NCBI GenBank assembly: GCA_034932685.1
Contig: JAYFOM010000002.1
Span: 1-61,967, forward strand
Direction: 5' to 3'
Length of the DNA stretch: 61,967 bases
Source of the DNA: JAQUCI01 sp034932685
Lineage (GTDB): Bacteria; Bacillota_I; Bacilli_A; Erysipelotrichales; Erysipelotrichaceae
Shown piece after piece: positions 26,957 through 35,883 of this stretch; the first letter of the stretch is position 1, and each line of letters begins with the position of its first letter. The translations under genes were made by a program, and so were the position numbers. The notes beneath the pieces are model-generated. The model did not search any database, was not told the origin of the DNA, and saw only the letters and a program-made list of their open reading frames with translations.

Positions 26957-27838
26957 TTGAACATCATTGATATAAAGAAGTTAAGCAAGTATTACGGTAA
27001 AGCCAAAGGTGTCGCTGATTTGTCACTAAGCGTTGATGAAGGAGAATTTTTTGGTTTTATCGGACCAAATGGTGCGGGGAAAAGTACAACGATTAGAGTA
27101 TTGCTAGGACTTATATATGGTGAATACGAAAGACTAGCTATTTTTGAAAAAGACATGTTAAGTCATAAAGAAGAAATCTTACAGGATGTTGGCTATATGA
27201 CATCTGAAGTTATGTTTTATAATGGTATGAAAGTAAAAGATATCATCAAGTTCGCAGCTAATACGCGCAAAAAAGACTGCACTGACGAAGCGAAAAGATT
27301 ATGTGATATCTTGCAACTTGATACAACAAGAAAAATTGAAGAGTTGTCTTTAGGTAATCGTAAGAAGGTTGCGATAGTATGTGCAATGCAACATCAACCA
27401 AAATTATACATTCTTGATGAGCCAACAAGTGGACTCGACCCATTGATACAACATGAATTTTTTAATTTATTAAAACAAAGAAATAGTGAAGGAGCAACCA
27501 TCTTCTTATCTTCGCATGTCTTATCAGAAATTCAACGTTATTGTGATAAAGCAGCAATCATTCGTGATGGTCATTTAGTTGCTAATGATAATGTAGAGAA
27601 CTTGATAAAAACAAAAGTTAGACAAATTACTATTCATGGTCATTCACAAGTAGAAGATATTGATGGCGTTTTTGATTGTCACAAAATTGATGAAAAAAGT
27701 GTTTCATTCTTCTATGAAGGAGATATTAAACAGTTACTCAAGCGACTAGAAAAAACTGAGCTAAATGATATTTTAATAAGTGAGCCAGATCTAGAAGCAG
27801 CCTTTATGCATTACTATAAGGATGAAACGAGGATATAA
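26957..27838 (+). CDS. ABC transporter ATP-binding protein
   Basis: This is the motor subunit of an ABC-2 type exporter. Walker A GPNGAGKST is at about residues 36-44, the signature LSLGNRKKV near 140, and Walker B LYILDEPTSGLD near 159. A C-terminal extension of about 80 residues follows, typical of CcmA/NatA-like exporters. The start is TTG at 26957, with GAGGTG six bases upstream; the in-frame extension to 26873 overlaps gpmI. A TATAAT at about 26924 may be its promoter. It pairs with the permease two bases downstream. The substrate cannot be told. Confidence 0.85.
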   Translation: MNIIDIKKLSKYYGKAKGVADLSLSVDEGEFFGFIGPNGAGKSTTIRVLLGLIYGEYERLAIFEKDMLSHKEEILQDVGYMTSEVMFYNGMKVKDIIKFAANTRKKDCTDEAKRLCDILQLDTTRKIEELSLGNRKKVAIVCAMQHQPKLYILDEPTSGLDPLIQHEFFNLLKQRNSEGATIFLSSHVLSEIQRYCDKAAIIRDGHLVANDNVENLIKTKVRQITIHGHSQVEDIDGVFDCHKIDEKSVSFFYEGDIKQLLKRLEKTELNDILISEPDLEAAFMHYYKDETRI

Positions 27839-27840
27839 CT

Positions 27841-28626
27841 ATGACCATATTCATACATGAACTAAAACGTAATAAAAACTCGTTTATTGTTTGGACAAGC
27901 GTTATAACAGCGTTTATCCTAATGATCATATTAATTTTCCCAGAAATGAAAAAACAGATGCAGGAAATAAATGACATCTTCGCTTCTCTTGGGAGCTTTA
28001 CAGCCGCTTTTGGTATGGATCGACTTAATTTAGGCAAGATGATCGATTACTACAGTATTGAAGCTGGAGCAATCGTCAGTTTAGGAGGTAGTTTTTATGC
28101 GGCTTTAATAGCTGTTTCGATATTATCAAAAGAAGAAAAAGAGCATACTGCCGACTTCTTATTAACACATCCAGTAAGTCGCACTAATATCTTAAAACAA
28201 AAACTCTTAGCAGTATTAGCATTAGTAGTCATGCTAAATGTGATCGTTGCAACATTAACGTTTATAACAATATATTTGATTGAAAGTACGGTTGATTGGA
28301 ATTTGTTGATACTATTAAATCTTTCTTATCTAATACTACAAATTGAAGTAGCAGCTATTTGTTTTGGTATATCAGCATTTCTGCGGCGTGATGGTATGGG
28401 AATAGGACTTGGGCTTGCGGCAACTTTCTATTTCTTAAACTTGGTTGCTAACATAACAGAAAAAGCTAAATTTCTCAAATACTTTACACCGTTTGCTTAT
28501 ACTGAGGGCGCAGATATAATAAATAATGGTGTTATCGATATGAAACATTTAGCGCTAGGTATTGTTATTACGATTGTTTGCATAACAGTAGGATTTATAA
28601 AATATCAGAAGAAAGACATTCTTTGA
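27841..28626 (+). CDS. ABC-2 type transporter permease
   Basis: The 261-residue protein has six predicted membrane segments (about 18-38, 72-92, 118-140, 145-168, 180-200, 237-256). The stretch LSKEEKEHTADFLLTHPVSRTNIL after the second segment is typical of ABC-2 permeases. It starts two bases after the ATPase stop, so the pair is one transporter. Substrate is unknown; lipid, drug or peptide export are all possible. Confidence 0.85.
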   Translation: MTIFIHELKRNKNSFIVWTSVITAFILMIILIFPEMKKQMQEINDIFASLGSFTAAFGMDRLNLGKMIDYYSIEAGAIVSLGGSFYAALIAVSILSKEEKEHTADFLLTHPVSRTNILKQKLLAVLALVVMLNVIVATLTFITIYLIESTVDWNLLILLNLSYLILQIEVAAICFGISAFLRRDGMGIGLGLAATFYFLNLVANITEKAKFLKYFTPFAYTEGADIINNGVIDMKHLALGIVITIVCITVGFIKYQKKDIL

Positions 28627-28646
28627 TATTAAGAAATAGATCAAAC

Positions 28647-29306
28647 ATGATAATAGACGAAAAGTTTATTTTTTCAAAACCTATTAAAAAGCAATCTGAA
28701 AGTTTAGCCAGAGAAATATTAAGAGAATTTAATTTATTACATTTTGCTAATCTTAAAATGTGTGATAAACCAGACTTAAAAGAATTTAAAAATAGTATTG
28801 GAATAGAAGTAACAATGTTATCAACAATCAAAGACTCTCAATATGTAATGGGTGTATATAATAAAGTACTGAAGGGCGAGATTAAAAAAAACGACTTTCT
28901 TGATAAGTTTAAGAATGTTTATTTTGTGTATGATGATAAAAATCAAATAATAGGATTAGAGTTTGAGTTGTTAAATCAAATAGAAAATTTAATAATGGAA
29001 ACATTAAATAAAAAGACAAAAAAATTGAACAATAAAAACGAATTGAGTTACCAATATTTTGATCATTACCAACTATTTATTCATATTGATGTTTGGAATC
29101 AAAATGAAACGAAGAGAAAATTTATAAATTTACTAAATGATTATAAAACTCAGAATCAAAAATCGTACGAAGTAGTTTATATTTATGATAATTTTCACCA
29201 TATATTAAATGTATTTGACTTAAAGAACAAAATAGAAGATAGCATAAAATTTTCAGTTAATAAACACGAAGAGTTATACTCTAAAGCAAAAAAAGTGATT
29301 AGATAA
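28647..29306 (+). CDS. Orphan protein with PD-(D/E)XK-like motif
   Basis: I do not recognise a named family for this 219-residue protein. Residues about 41-56 read KPDLKEF...IGIEVT, a Pro-Asp followed by Glu-X-Thr spacing reminiscent of PD-(D/E)XK nuclease-like hypotheticals in which the lysine is replaced. The remainder is Lys/Asn/Ile-rich alpha-beta with a YFDHYQLFIHIDVW strand. It has no signal peptide or membrane helix. The ATG at 28647 has only a weak AAGAAA upstream; a longer frame back to 28578 would overlap the permease. Its base composition is more AT-rich than its neighbours, suggesting transfer. It ends at a strong bidirectional terminator. Confidence 0.6.
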   Translation: MIIDEKFIFSKPIKKQSESLAREILREFNLLHFANLKMCDKPDLKEFKNSIGIEVTMLSTIKDSQYVMGVYNKVLKGEIKKNDFLDKFKNVYFVYDDKNQIIGLEFELLNQIENLIMETLNKKTKKLNNKNELSYQYFDHYQLFIHIDVWNQNETKRKFINLLNDYKTQNQKSYEVVYIYDNFHHILNVFDLKNKIEDSIKFSVNKHEELYSKAKKVIR

Positions 29307-29327
29307 ATTCTAAAATAATTAAAAAGA

Positions 29328-29360
29328 GAGATTGCATAATTAAATTATGCAATCTCGTCT
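29328..29360. terminator. Bidirectional terminator
   Basis: GAGATTGCATAAT (29328-29340) pairs perfectly with ATTATGCAATCTC (29344-29356) around TAA. T-rich sequence follows on the plus strand and A-rich sequence precedes it, so it can serve both converging genes. Confidence 0.9.
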
Positions 29361-29398
29361 TTTCACTAAACATTGATTTTGATTTAAAACTTGTAATC

Positions 29399-30319
29399 TT
29401 ACTTTAATAAACCTTTACTGAGTAAGAATTCTCTTGCAACACTTACTGGTGTTTTACCATCAACATCAACCGCATAACTCATTTCAACCATTTCGGCATC
29501 ACTGATTTGGCCGGTTAACATATCTAATACTTCATATAAGTTTTCTATTTCGGCGAAGTCTTCAAAGAAACCTTTTCGAGCCACAAGATTTGCGTAATAG
29601 TCAGGGAAGAAACCTAAGTCTTCTTCTAGTATTACTAAGTCATACTTCTTGTTTAGACCATCTGTGCTATAAACCTCAGTAACATCAAAGTTACCATTTA
29701 CAATCGCGGTATATTTAAGATTAACATCAATAGAAACGGCGTCTTTAAAGTTTAGGCCATAAGCATCAACGAAGGCATAATATCTATCTTCGGTTTCTTC
29801 GGCAAAGAAACTTGGTTCAGCACCGAACACTAACTGATCAGCAACCGGTATTAAATCACTAACCTTCCTTAAATTGTACCTATCAGCGGTTTCTTGGGTA
29901 ACAGCGATAGCGTAAGTATTGTTAATACCAATCTTATCTAATGATGTTACACCATATTCATCCTCACCAATTTGTCTAACGTACTCAAACAATGTCATAC
30001 CTTCTGGCACATCACTTGGATTACGATTGTAGATTGATGCTAAGGTTGAGCCATCATAGGTCAAGAACAAGTCGTTACTTGGGTTATTACCTTGCATTTC
30101 TCTAAATTGATTTACCAAAGTCATGCCATCTTTAATTACAACAGTGGCTTCTGTATATTCCTCAACTAATAATTTGACCATTTGGTTAATGATCATGATT
30201 TCGGCATATGTGCCGTCATACATATTAATTACTGGTCCATCCGTTTTCTTAGTGCCACAAGCTGTGGTTGATATAAGTAGGATCAAAGTAATCAATAATA
30301 AATAAATTTTCTTCTTCAT
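29399..30319 (-). CDS. Osmoprotectant ABC transporter, substrate-binding lipoprotein
   Basis: This is an OpuCC/OpuBC-like binding protein for glycine betaine, choline or carnitine. The start at 30319 (AAGGAG six bases upstream) gives a lipoprotein signal peptide with lipobox STTAC. The mature part contains the periplasmic-binding type II core, with DLVILEEDLGFFPDYYA and VLDMLTGQISDAEMVEMSYAVDVDGKTP. The family aromatic-cage residues cannot be mapped with certainty. It is the last gene of the operon; in Bacillus opuC the binding protein lies between the two permeases. Confidence 0.87.
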   Translation of the reverse strand: MKKKIYLLLITLILLISTTACGTKKTDGPVINMYDGTYAEIMIINQMVKLLVEEYTEATVVIKDGMTLVNQFREMQGNNPSNDLFLTYDGSTLASIYNRNPSDVPEGMTLFEYVRQIGEDEYGVTSLDKIGINNTYAIAVTQETADRYNLRKVSDLIPVADQLVFGAEPSFFAEETEDRYYAFVDAYGLNFKDAVSIDVNLKYTAIVNGNFDVTEVYSTDGLNKKYDLVILEEDLGFFPDYYANLVARKGFFEDFAEIENLYEVLDMLTGQISDAEMVEMSYAVDVDGKTPVSVAREFLLSKGLLK

Positions 30320-30332
30320 ATAAACTCCTTTC

Positions 30333-30926
30333 TTAAGTAGCTTTTTTTTCAAGCTTTTTGGCAATAAAATCCATAATGGCTTCAAATGCTATTGACATAG
30401 CCATAAGTGAAAATGTTGCTGATAAGATTAAATTAACATTCATAACTCGAATACCGCGATAGATGATCGCTCCAAGACCTCCGCCACCAACCGATGCCGC
30501 AAAGATGGCGGTGCCGATTGAGTTTACAGTAGCGATCTTAATACCGGTAAAGATTACCGGAAAAGACAATGGAAGCTCAATAAATACTAATTGATATAAG
30601 CGACTCATACCCATACCTTTTGCGGCTTCCTTTATGCCTGGGTTGACGTTTGATAAACCAAGATTGGTGTTTCTAACAATCGGTAATAATGAATACATGG
30701 TTAAGCCGATGATGACGGTTGTTTTACCAGCGCCAACTAAAACCATAATCATTCCCATCAAAGCTAATGAGGGAATTGTTTGAAAAACATCAGTGATAAA
30801 CAAGATTACCTTACGTGCTTTTGGAACTAAATAAGTTAGTACGCCTAAAGGAACGCCAACAACAATCGCTGCGATTACAGCCATAAAAACCAAGTATAAA
30901 TGTTCAAGTACCATATTTAATGTCAT
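30333..30926 (-). CDS. Osmoprotectant ABC transporter permease (OpuCD-like)
   Basis: The 197-residue inner-membrane subunit has five to six helices and the binding-protein-dependent permease EAA loop (EAAKGMGMSRLYQLVFIELP, about 90-110). It overlaps the previous permease by four bases (ATGA), which means coupled translation. Together with the other permease it forms the heterodimeric channel. Confidence 0.88.
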   Translation of the reverse strand: MTLNMVLEHLYLVFMAVIAAIVVGVPLGVLTYLVPKARKVILFITDVFQTIPSLALMGMIMVLVGAGKTTVIIGLTMYSLLPIVRNTNLGLSNVNPGIKEAAKGMGMSRLYQLVFIELPLSFPVIFTGIKIATVNSIGTAIFAASVGGGGLGAIIYRGIRVMNVNLILSATFSLMAMSIAFEAIMDFIAKKLEKKAT

Positions 30927-31576
30927 TGGGTTTCACCTTCAATTCCTTGTAATCCTTTAGGGACAACTTTCTTTTGAATAAACTCAATAAAGTAACTTAA
31001 AGATATTGCCATGATAGCTGCTGGAATAGCACCGGTTAAAATTAGGAAGTTTCTGTTCATGTCAATTCCTTGATAAACAAACACTCCTAATCCACCAAGC
31101 CCGATCATTGCTGCTAAGACACTCCAACTTACAGTGTAGATTGTTGCTAATCTTAAACCACCGATGATCGTTGACATTGCTAATGGAAGCTCTACTCTAA
31201 TCAGGATTTGGAAGTTGCTCATACCACATCCTCTTGCAGCTTCTTTATAATGATCTTCAACACCGATAATTCCCACAAAGGTATTCTTTAAAACAGGGAA
31301 CATCGCGTAAATAGAAAGAGCAATAATAACTGTTATTGGTTTCATTCCTAAAACGATAAATAGTAATCCGATAAACACAATACCAGGAATTGTATTAAAT
31401 AAGGACAATATTGGTAGTATGTATTTTGAATATTTAGGAATTCGTGACAACATGATCCCAATAACAACACCCATGATAAAACCAACTGTTACTGATACAA
31501 ATACATAATATAGATGTACCCCTATTTGATTAATAAGTGGTTGAAGGTAAATATCAAGGTATCTTTCAAGTGTCAT
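30923..31576 (-). CDS. Osmoprotectant ABC transporter permease (OpuCB-like)
   Basis: This 217-residue permease has the EAA loop YKEAARGCGMSNFQILIRVELP (about 107-128). I take the ATG at 31576, which overlaps the ATPase stop codon as TAATG; a GTG nine bases earlier is an alternative. The two permeases are homologous and adjacent, as in opuC operons. Confidence 0.88.
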   Translation of the reverse strand: MTLERYLDIYLQPLINQIGVHLYYVFVSVTVGFIMGVVIGIMLSRIPKYSKYILPILSLFNTIPGIVFIGLLFIVLGMKPITVIIALSIYAMFPVLKNTFVGIIGVEDHYKEAARGCGMSNFQILIRVELPLAMSTIIGGLRLATIYTVSWSVLAAMIGLGGLGVFVYQGIDMNRNFLILTGAIPAAIMAISLSYFIEFIQKKVVPKGLQGIEGETQ

Positions 31577-32688
31577 TAGCCCCACAACCTTTCAGCTAAA
31601 GCACGAGCCATGCTTGTTCTTGTAATAATACCTGCAATTTTGTTGTCACTATTTAAGACGATCAAATAGTTTTCTTTTGATTTTAGTAGTTTATCAAAAC
31701 ATTCTTTAGCTTCATCATCCTCATGAACTAAAACATGTTTTGTTTTAATAAGTTCTTTGATGGTTTCCTTATCTTTACCATGTAAGCGAATATCTTCAAC
31801 ACTAAGGGTGCCAAGATAGCTATCATTGTTATCAACTACTAGTAAACTATCTATATTGTGGTTTCGCATCATTGATAAACAATGATTTGGACCACGATTG
31901 TCTGTAACAGTATAAACATTAGTGCGCATGACATCTTTCGCTATTACAAGCTCTTCTTGGCCGTTATTGATGTGTTTTCCTAAGAATTGCTTGATTAACT
32001 CACTAGCAGGATTTTTTAATAGTTCTTCTGGTGAAGCCATTTGGATAATTTTACCTTGATCCATAAAAACGATAGTATCTGCCAAATTGAGAGCTTCTTC
32101 CATGTCGTGAGTAACAAAAACAATGGTTTTATTAAGTTTCTGTTGAATTTTCTTGATTTCAATCTGTAGGGTATTGCGTGTCATAGGATCAAGAGCACCG
32201 AATGGTTCATCCATTAAAATGATTGGTGGTGAAGCTGCTAAAGCTCTAAGAACACCAATACGTTGTTGTTGACCACCTGATAATTGTGTGGGGTATTTAT
32301 TAGCGTATTGGTCATAAGGCATACCAACCATCTCTAACAAATCACGTACAATCGTATCTTGGCGCTCTTTTGTGTATTTAAGCAATTTAGGGACAACGCT
32401 GATGTTTTCAGCGATTGTCATATTGGGGAATAATCCAATTTGTTGGATTACATAACCGATTTTTCTTCTTAATGCGACTTTATCAACGGTTGAAGTATCT
32501 TCATCATTAATGCGTATTTGACCTTCAGTAGGTTCAATCAATCGATTTATCATTTTTAAAGTAGTTGTTTTACCACAACCACTAGGGCCGATCAAAATAA
32601 CAAACTGCCCTTCTTTAATTTCAAAACTGATATCATCGATAACTTTGACTTCACCATATTTTTTGGTCACATGATCAAATTTTATCAT
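31576..32688 (-). CDS. opuCA: Osmoprotectant ABC transporter ATPase with CBS domains
   Basis: The ATPase shows Walker A GPSGCGKT (34-41), signature LSGGQQQR (about 138-145) and Walker B IILMDEPFGALD. Two CBS domains occupy about residues 255-370, the layout of OpuCA/ProV-like subunits, where they sense ionic strength or, in some species, cyclic di-AMP. The start overlaps the regulator gene stop (ATGA). Length 370 is normal. Confidence 0.92.
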   Translation of the reverse strand: MIKFDHVTKKYGEVKVIDDISFEIKEGQFVILIGPSGCGKTTTLKMINRLIEPTEGQIRINDEDTSTVDKVALRRKIGYVIQQIGLFPNMTIAENISVVPKLLKYTKERQDTIVRDLLEMVGMPYDQYANKYPTQLSGGQQQRIGVLRALAASPPIILMDEPFGALDPMTRNTLQIEIKKIQQKLNKTIVFVTHDMEEALNLADTIVFMDQGKIIQMASPEELLKNPASELIKQFLGKHINNGQEELVIAKDVMRTNVYTVTDNRGPNHCLSMMRNHNIDSLLVVDNNDSYLGTLSVEDIRLHGKDKETIKELIKTKHVLVHEDDEAKECFDKLLKSKENYLIVLNSDNKIAGIITRTSMARALAERLWG

Positions 32689-33323
32689 TTTTCTTCCTCT
32701 TTTCTGTTTAGAAAACTACTGACAGCTTGATGGCAGCCCTCATTACCAACGAAGATTATTGTATCGTTAGCGTAAAGCTCAGCGTATGGTCCAGGAGAAA
32801 GAATCATATAGTTTGCGCGCTTAATAGCGACAATTGTAGCACCTGTTTCTTGCCAGAATTTGATCTTACCGATATTTTCACCGATAATTTCTGAATCGAC
32901 AGGAATCTTTATTTCATAGTGTACAAACGGTGTTGTCACTGATGCAAAAGCGGTACGATTTCGAATAATCTCAGCAGCTAATGATTCAAGTTGTTGATTA
33001 AGTTCTTTTTGTTTTGCTAAAGCATTCTCAAAATCCTTTTGCAGTTCAACTTGCTTGGTAAAACCATCGAAATGTTCAATATAACGTTTGGCGTTATCAA
33101 TTGATAAAACATATACACCACTATTGTGTTTAATATCAACCACCTTCATATCAGCTAAAAGCTTTAATGCTCGTCTGATAGTTTCTGGTGATACATTGTA
33201 CTCGCTGGCAAATAAAGATCGCCCTGAAAGCTTCTTATCTTCTACTAGTTCTTCCTTGGCAATTCTATTAGCTATATCAAGTGCAATTAAAAGATATTGT
33301 GGAGGGTTTACCCTATTTGACAT
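32685..33323 (-). CDS. busR: BusR-like GntR regulator with RCK_C (TrkA-C) domain
   Basis: The 212-residue protein has an N-terminal GntR winged helix (about 1-65, SGRSLFASEYNVSPETIRRALKLL), a coiled coil (about 72-115) and a C-terminal RCK_C domain (about 130-205, VDSEIIGENIGKIKF...GPYAELYANDTIIFVG). This is the domain order of BusR, the cyclic di-AMP-binding repressor of osmolyte uptake in lactococci and streptococci. Its place at the head of an osmoprotectant ABC operon fits. The start is the ATG at 33323, with GGGAGA upstream; a TTG fifteen bases earlier would include that RBS. TGACA repeats over its promoter (33341-33395) suggest autoregulation. Confidence 0.85.
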   Translation of the reverse strand: MSNRVNPPQYLLIALDIANRIAKEELVEDKKLSGRSLFASEYNVSPETIRRALKLLADMKVVDIKHNSGVYVLSIDNAKRYIEHFDGFTKQVELQKDFENALAKQKELNQQLESLAAEIIRNRTAFASVTTPFVHYEIKIPVDSEIIGENIGKIKFWQETGATIVAIKRANYMILSPGPYAELYANDTIIFVGNEGCHQAVSSFLNRKEEEK

Positions 33324-33340
33324 AATTATTTCTCCCAAAC

Positions 33341-33395
33341 TGACAACTTACTGTCATATAATAGTATGTCACAATACCATTTTACTGTCAACTAA
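33341..33395 (-). promoter_or_regulatory. Promoter and operator of the busR-osmoprotectant operon
   Basis: On the minus strand a perfect TTGACA (33390-33395) is followed after 17 bases by CATACT. Three TGACA half-sites (TTGACAGTAA, TGTGACATACT, ATGACAGTAA) run through the promoter at about 20-base steps. The last makes an inverted repeat TGACA-N6-TGTCA at 33341-33356. This arrangement fits a repressor with two DNA-binding dimers, as BusR tetramers have, but the exact operator is an inference. Confidence 0.6.
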
Positions 33396-33400
33396 TATAA

Positions 33401-33425
33401 AACAAGGACCGATTAGTCCTTGTTT
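33401..33425 (-). terminator. Terminator of the acyltransferase gene
   Basis: AACAAGGAC and GTCCTTGTT form a nine-base-pair stem around a short loop, followed on the minus strand by TTTATATT. It overlaps the acyltransferase stop codon and ends a few bases before the -35 of the busR promoter. Confidence 0.8.
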
Positions 33426-34663
33426 CGATGATAGTTATAAAGTTCTTCAGTAGCTAAGGCAATCTTAGTTACGCTAAATCGTTCTTTTTCGGGGTAGATA
33501 TAATAAGTGTCATCAAGGGTGTTTAGATCCACACAATCACCATGTTTACCTAGATAATTAAATTCAATATGACAAGAATACATAGACTCAACTGTCTTGA
33601 TCATTTCATATGGTTCATCTTGATACTTACCAACCAATCTAAACCCATTATGATCATGGGTTAGTGTGGCTTTACCTAAAGGTATATAACCATTAGCATT
33701 TGGTAATGAATCAACATGTACTTCTGATTGGAAGAAGTAAGTGTTTGATTCTACTTCTTTTCTTACATTAGATCTTTCCCATTCATACCAATCGGGTATA
33801 TGAGAAAATTCAGTTTCGCCAGTCTCTGCCATTAATTGGCCATATTCATTCATTGACCACTTTTTATGACAATGATCACACCATAAATAATGTTTATCTG
33901 AGTTCATATAGTACTCAGTTTGACAATTCGGGCATTGGTATAAGACTTTATGAAGACCCTTAGCTCTATCTTTATAAGTTATCGCAATTTTATTTTCTCT
34001 TTGCCATGCAAAATCATCATAAACAAAAGCCTCATTGATTATGTCGTTTATTTTATCTGCGGTGTAAGTTTGTATTTGTTGCTTTGTCAGAATTTGAATC
34101 ATATCTGCTTCAACACGATTATTTCTTGGTGTTAAATTCCAAAATGGTGAATTTATATGATGCCCTTTTGTGATCAATGTTACAACTGGTACGTTGAGTA
34201 ACTTAGCTAATTTCCCAACCGATTCAGGAAGTACGGCATTAGTACCACACAATGAATAACGTGCTTCAGGATATAACACTAAGATATCGCCGTTTTCAAT
34301 CACTCTTTTTAAGTGACGTATTAAAATGACATCATTAGTAAATTTACGCTTACAAATACAACCTACCAAACGTAGTAATTTCTCGCGCTTGATAAAGCCA
34401 TCAATAGCGACAACATTATTTGTACGATGTGGGAAGACCGCATGCGTACATACTTTGAAGTCTAGAAAAGCATTATGGTTTCCAAGCAATAAGTAAGGTG
34501 GTTTTAAACCATCCATGTTTACTTTATTAACCTTTGCTTTATGTTTAATGACATCAGGATAGCTCAATATCCATGTTAGAGGACGCAGATACCATTTTTG
34601 ACGATAAGGCTTTTGCGTCATGTCGAAACGTTTAAAATCTTTTTGGGAAGCAGGATATTTCAT
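33413..34663 (-). CDS. PlsC-like acyltransferase with internal zinc ribbon
   Basis: This is a membrane-associated 1-acyl-glycerol-3-phosphate acyltransferase family protein. The catalytic HX4D is NHNAFLD (His63, Asp68), and the acceptor-binding block YPEARYS is near residue 135. Residues about 244-267 carry two CXXC pairs (CPNC...CDHC), a zinc ribbon not found in standard PlsC. At 416 residues it is about 170 longer than PlsC, with a beta-rich C-terminal part of unknown function. It is monocistronic. The acyl donor and acceptor cannot be read from sequence. Confidence 0.82.
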   Translation of the reverse strand: MKYPASQKDFKRFDMTQKPYRQKWYLRPLTWILSYPDVIKHKAKVNKVNMDGLKPPYLLLGNHNAFLDFKVCTHAVFPHRTNNVVAIDGFIKREKLLRLVGCICKRKFTNDVILIRHLKRVIENGDILVLYPEARYSLCGTNAVLPESVGKLAKLLNVPVVTLITKGHHINSPFWNLTPRNNRVEADMIQILTKQQIQTYTADKINDIINEAFVYDDFAWQRENKIAITYKDRAKGLHKVLYQCPNCQTEYYMNSDKHYLWCDHCHKKWSMNEYGQLMAETGETEFSHIPDWYEWERSNVRKEVESNTYFFQSEVHVDSLPNANGYIPLGKATLTHDHNGFRLVGKYQDEPYEMIKTVESMYSCHIEFNYLGKHGDCVDLNTLDDTYYIYPEKERFSVTKIALATEELYNYHRNKD

Positions 34664-34782
34664 ATAAGTTTCCCCCTTAATTTATTATACATTACTTATT
34701 GAATAGATATACATTGAGATTTATATTGATTGACTACTTAAGCTGACTTAGTTATCATAATGAAGAAACATAAGGAGTAAAT

Positions 34783-35274
34783 ATGAGTCAGATTTTTGCA
34801 TTATTTGATGTGTTTGGCCATGAAGTCGCACTATTTATCATATCTTTAATACCACTTATTGAAGCTAGAGGCTCAGTTGTATATGGCGCAGCTATTGGTA
34901 TGCCTTGGTATCAAGTATTACCACTTTCAATACTAGGTAATATGTTGCCGGTTCCTTTTATCTTGCTTTTTGGTATGAAATTAATCAAATATTTAAAGAC
35001 AACCAAATTATTCGGTTTGTTCTTTACTAAATATGAAGCTAAGTTAATGTTGAAATCAAAAGAGATCGATCGTTATAGTTTTATCGCATTAGTTTTATTT
35101 GTAGGGGTTCCACTACCTGGAACAGGTGCTTGGTCAGGTTCTTTGATTGCGACAATATTAAATATAAATTATAAAAGAGCTATACCAGCTATCTTTTTAG
35201 GAGTTATATTAGCAGCGACGATCATGACATTAGGAAGTTATGGGGTTGTAGGTATTTTTAGATTATTTATTTAA
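34783..35274 (+). CDS. Small multidrug export family membrane protein
   Basis: This 163-residue protein matches the COG2426/Sm_multidrug_ex family: LIPLIEARGSVVYGAAIGMP, GNMLPVPFILLFG and the VGVPLPGTGAWSGSLIA block near residue 107. About four membrane segments are visible. The family name reflects early annotation; substrate and direction are not established. It starts at 34783 with AAGGAG upstream. Its 3' end overlaps the convergent NUDIX gene by twelve bases. Confidence 0.8.
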   Translation: MSQIFALFDVFGHEVALFIISLIPLIEARGSVVYGAAIGMPWYQVLPLSILGNMLPVPFILLFGMKLIKYLKTTKLFGLFFTKYEAKLMLKSKEIDRYSFIALVLFVGVPLPGTGAWSGSLIATILNINYKRAIPAIFLGVILAATIMTLGSYGVVGIFRLFI

Positions 35275-35796
35275 AGCGTTTAGTTTATAAGCCATTATTA
35301 TCGTTTTTGAATCAATTATCTCATTATTATCTATTTTTGCCATAATCATACTTAAAGGCATTTTGATAACATTAAGAAATTCGGTTTGATCAAGATTTTG
35401 ACCAACAAAGGTCAACTTATCAGCATAATACATATATATTATCTCTGTAGAATAACCACACGTAGGGATAAAACTACCCAAGCTTATTAACTCATCTGCT
35501 TTATAACCAGTTTCTTCAATTAGTTCTCGCATAGCACAAGCAAGAGGGTCTTCGCCCTTTTCTTTTTTACCAGCAGGAAACTCGATCATCTCACGATTAA
35601 GTGGGTAGCGAAATTGTTGTACTAGAAAGAAGTTATCATCTTTATCTTTAGCTGCAATACAAACACCACCATTATGCTCTATATAATCACGATGACTTAC
35701 TTGATCATCTGGTAACAAGACTTCATCACGATATACTGTGAATACTGGACCTTTGTAGATTAATTTACTTGTTAACTGTTTTTCTGTTAGTTTCAT
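35263..35796 (-). CDS. nudF: NUDIX hydrolase, ADP-ribose pyrophosphatase type
   Basis: The protein hydrolyses nucleoside diphosphate derivatives, most likely ADP-ribose. The Nudix box is complete: GKKEKGEDPLACAMRELIEETG, with the REXXEE metal ligands. The N-terminal strand-swapped region (YRDEVLLPDDQ...YIEHNGGV) and QQFRYPLNREMIEFPAG are typical of the NudF branch. The ATG at 35796 has AGGTG seven bases upstream. 177 residues, complete. It is convergent with the exporter gene and divergent from tmk. Confidence 0.88.
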   Translation of the reverse strand: MKLTEKQLTSKLIYKGPVFTVYRDEVLLPDDQVSHRDYIEHNGGVCIAAKDKDDNFFLVQQFRYPLNREMIEFPAGKKEKGEDPLACAMRELIEETGYKADELISLGSFIPTCGYSTEIIYMYYADKLTFVGQNLDQTEFLNVIKMPLSMIMAKIDNNEIIDSKTIIMAYKLNALNK

Positions 35797-35883
35797 TTTT
35801 ATCACCTATTCAATAGTAACACATCTTTATTTTTTGGGTAAAAAAAAGCGTATTGATGTTATAATTAAATCGCGGGTGATTAT

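Noticed and set aside
28578..28646. Longer start for the orphan gene
   Set aside because: It would overlap the permease by about 50 bases and lacks an RBS; the ATG at 28647 is more plausible.
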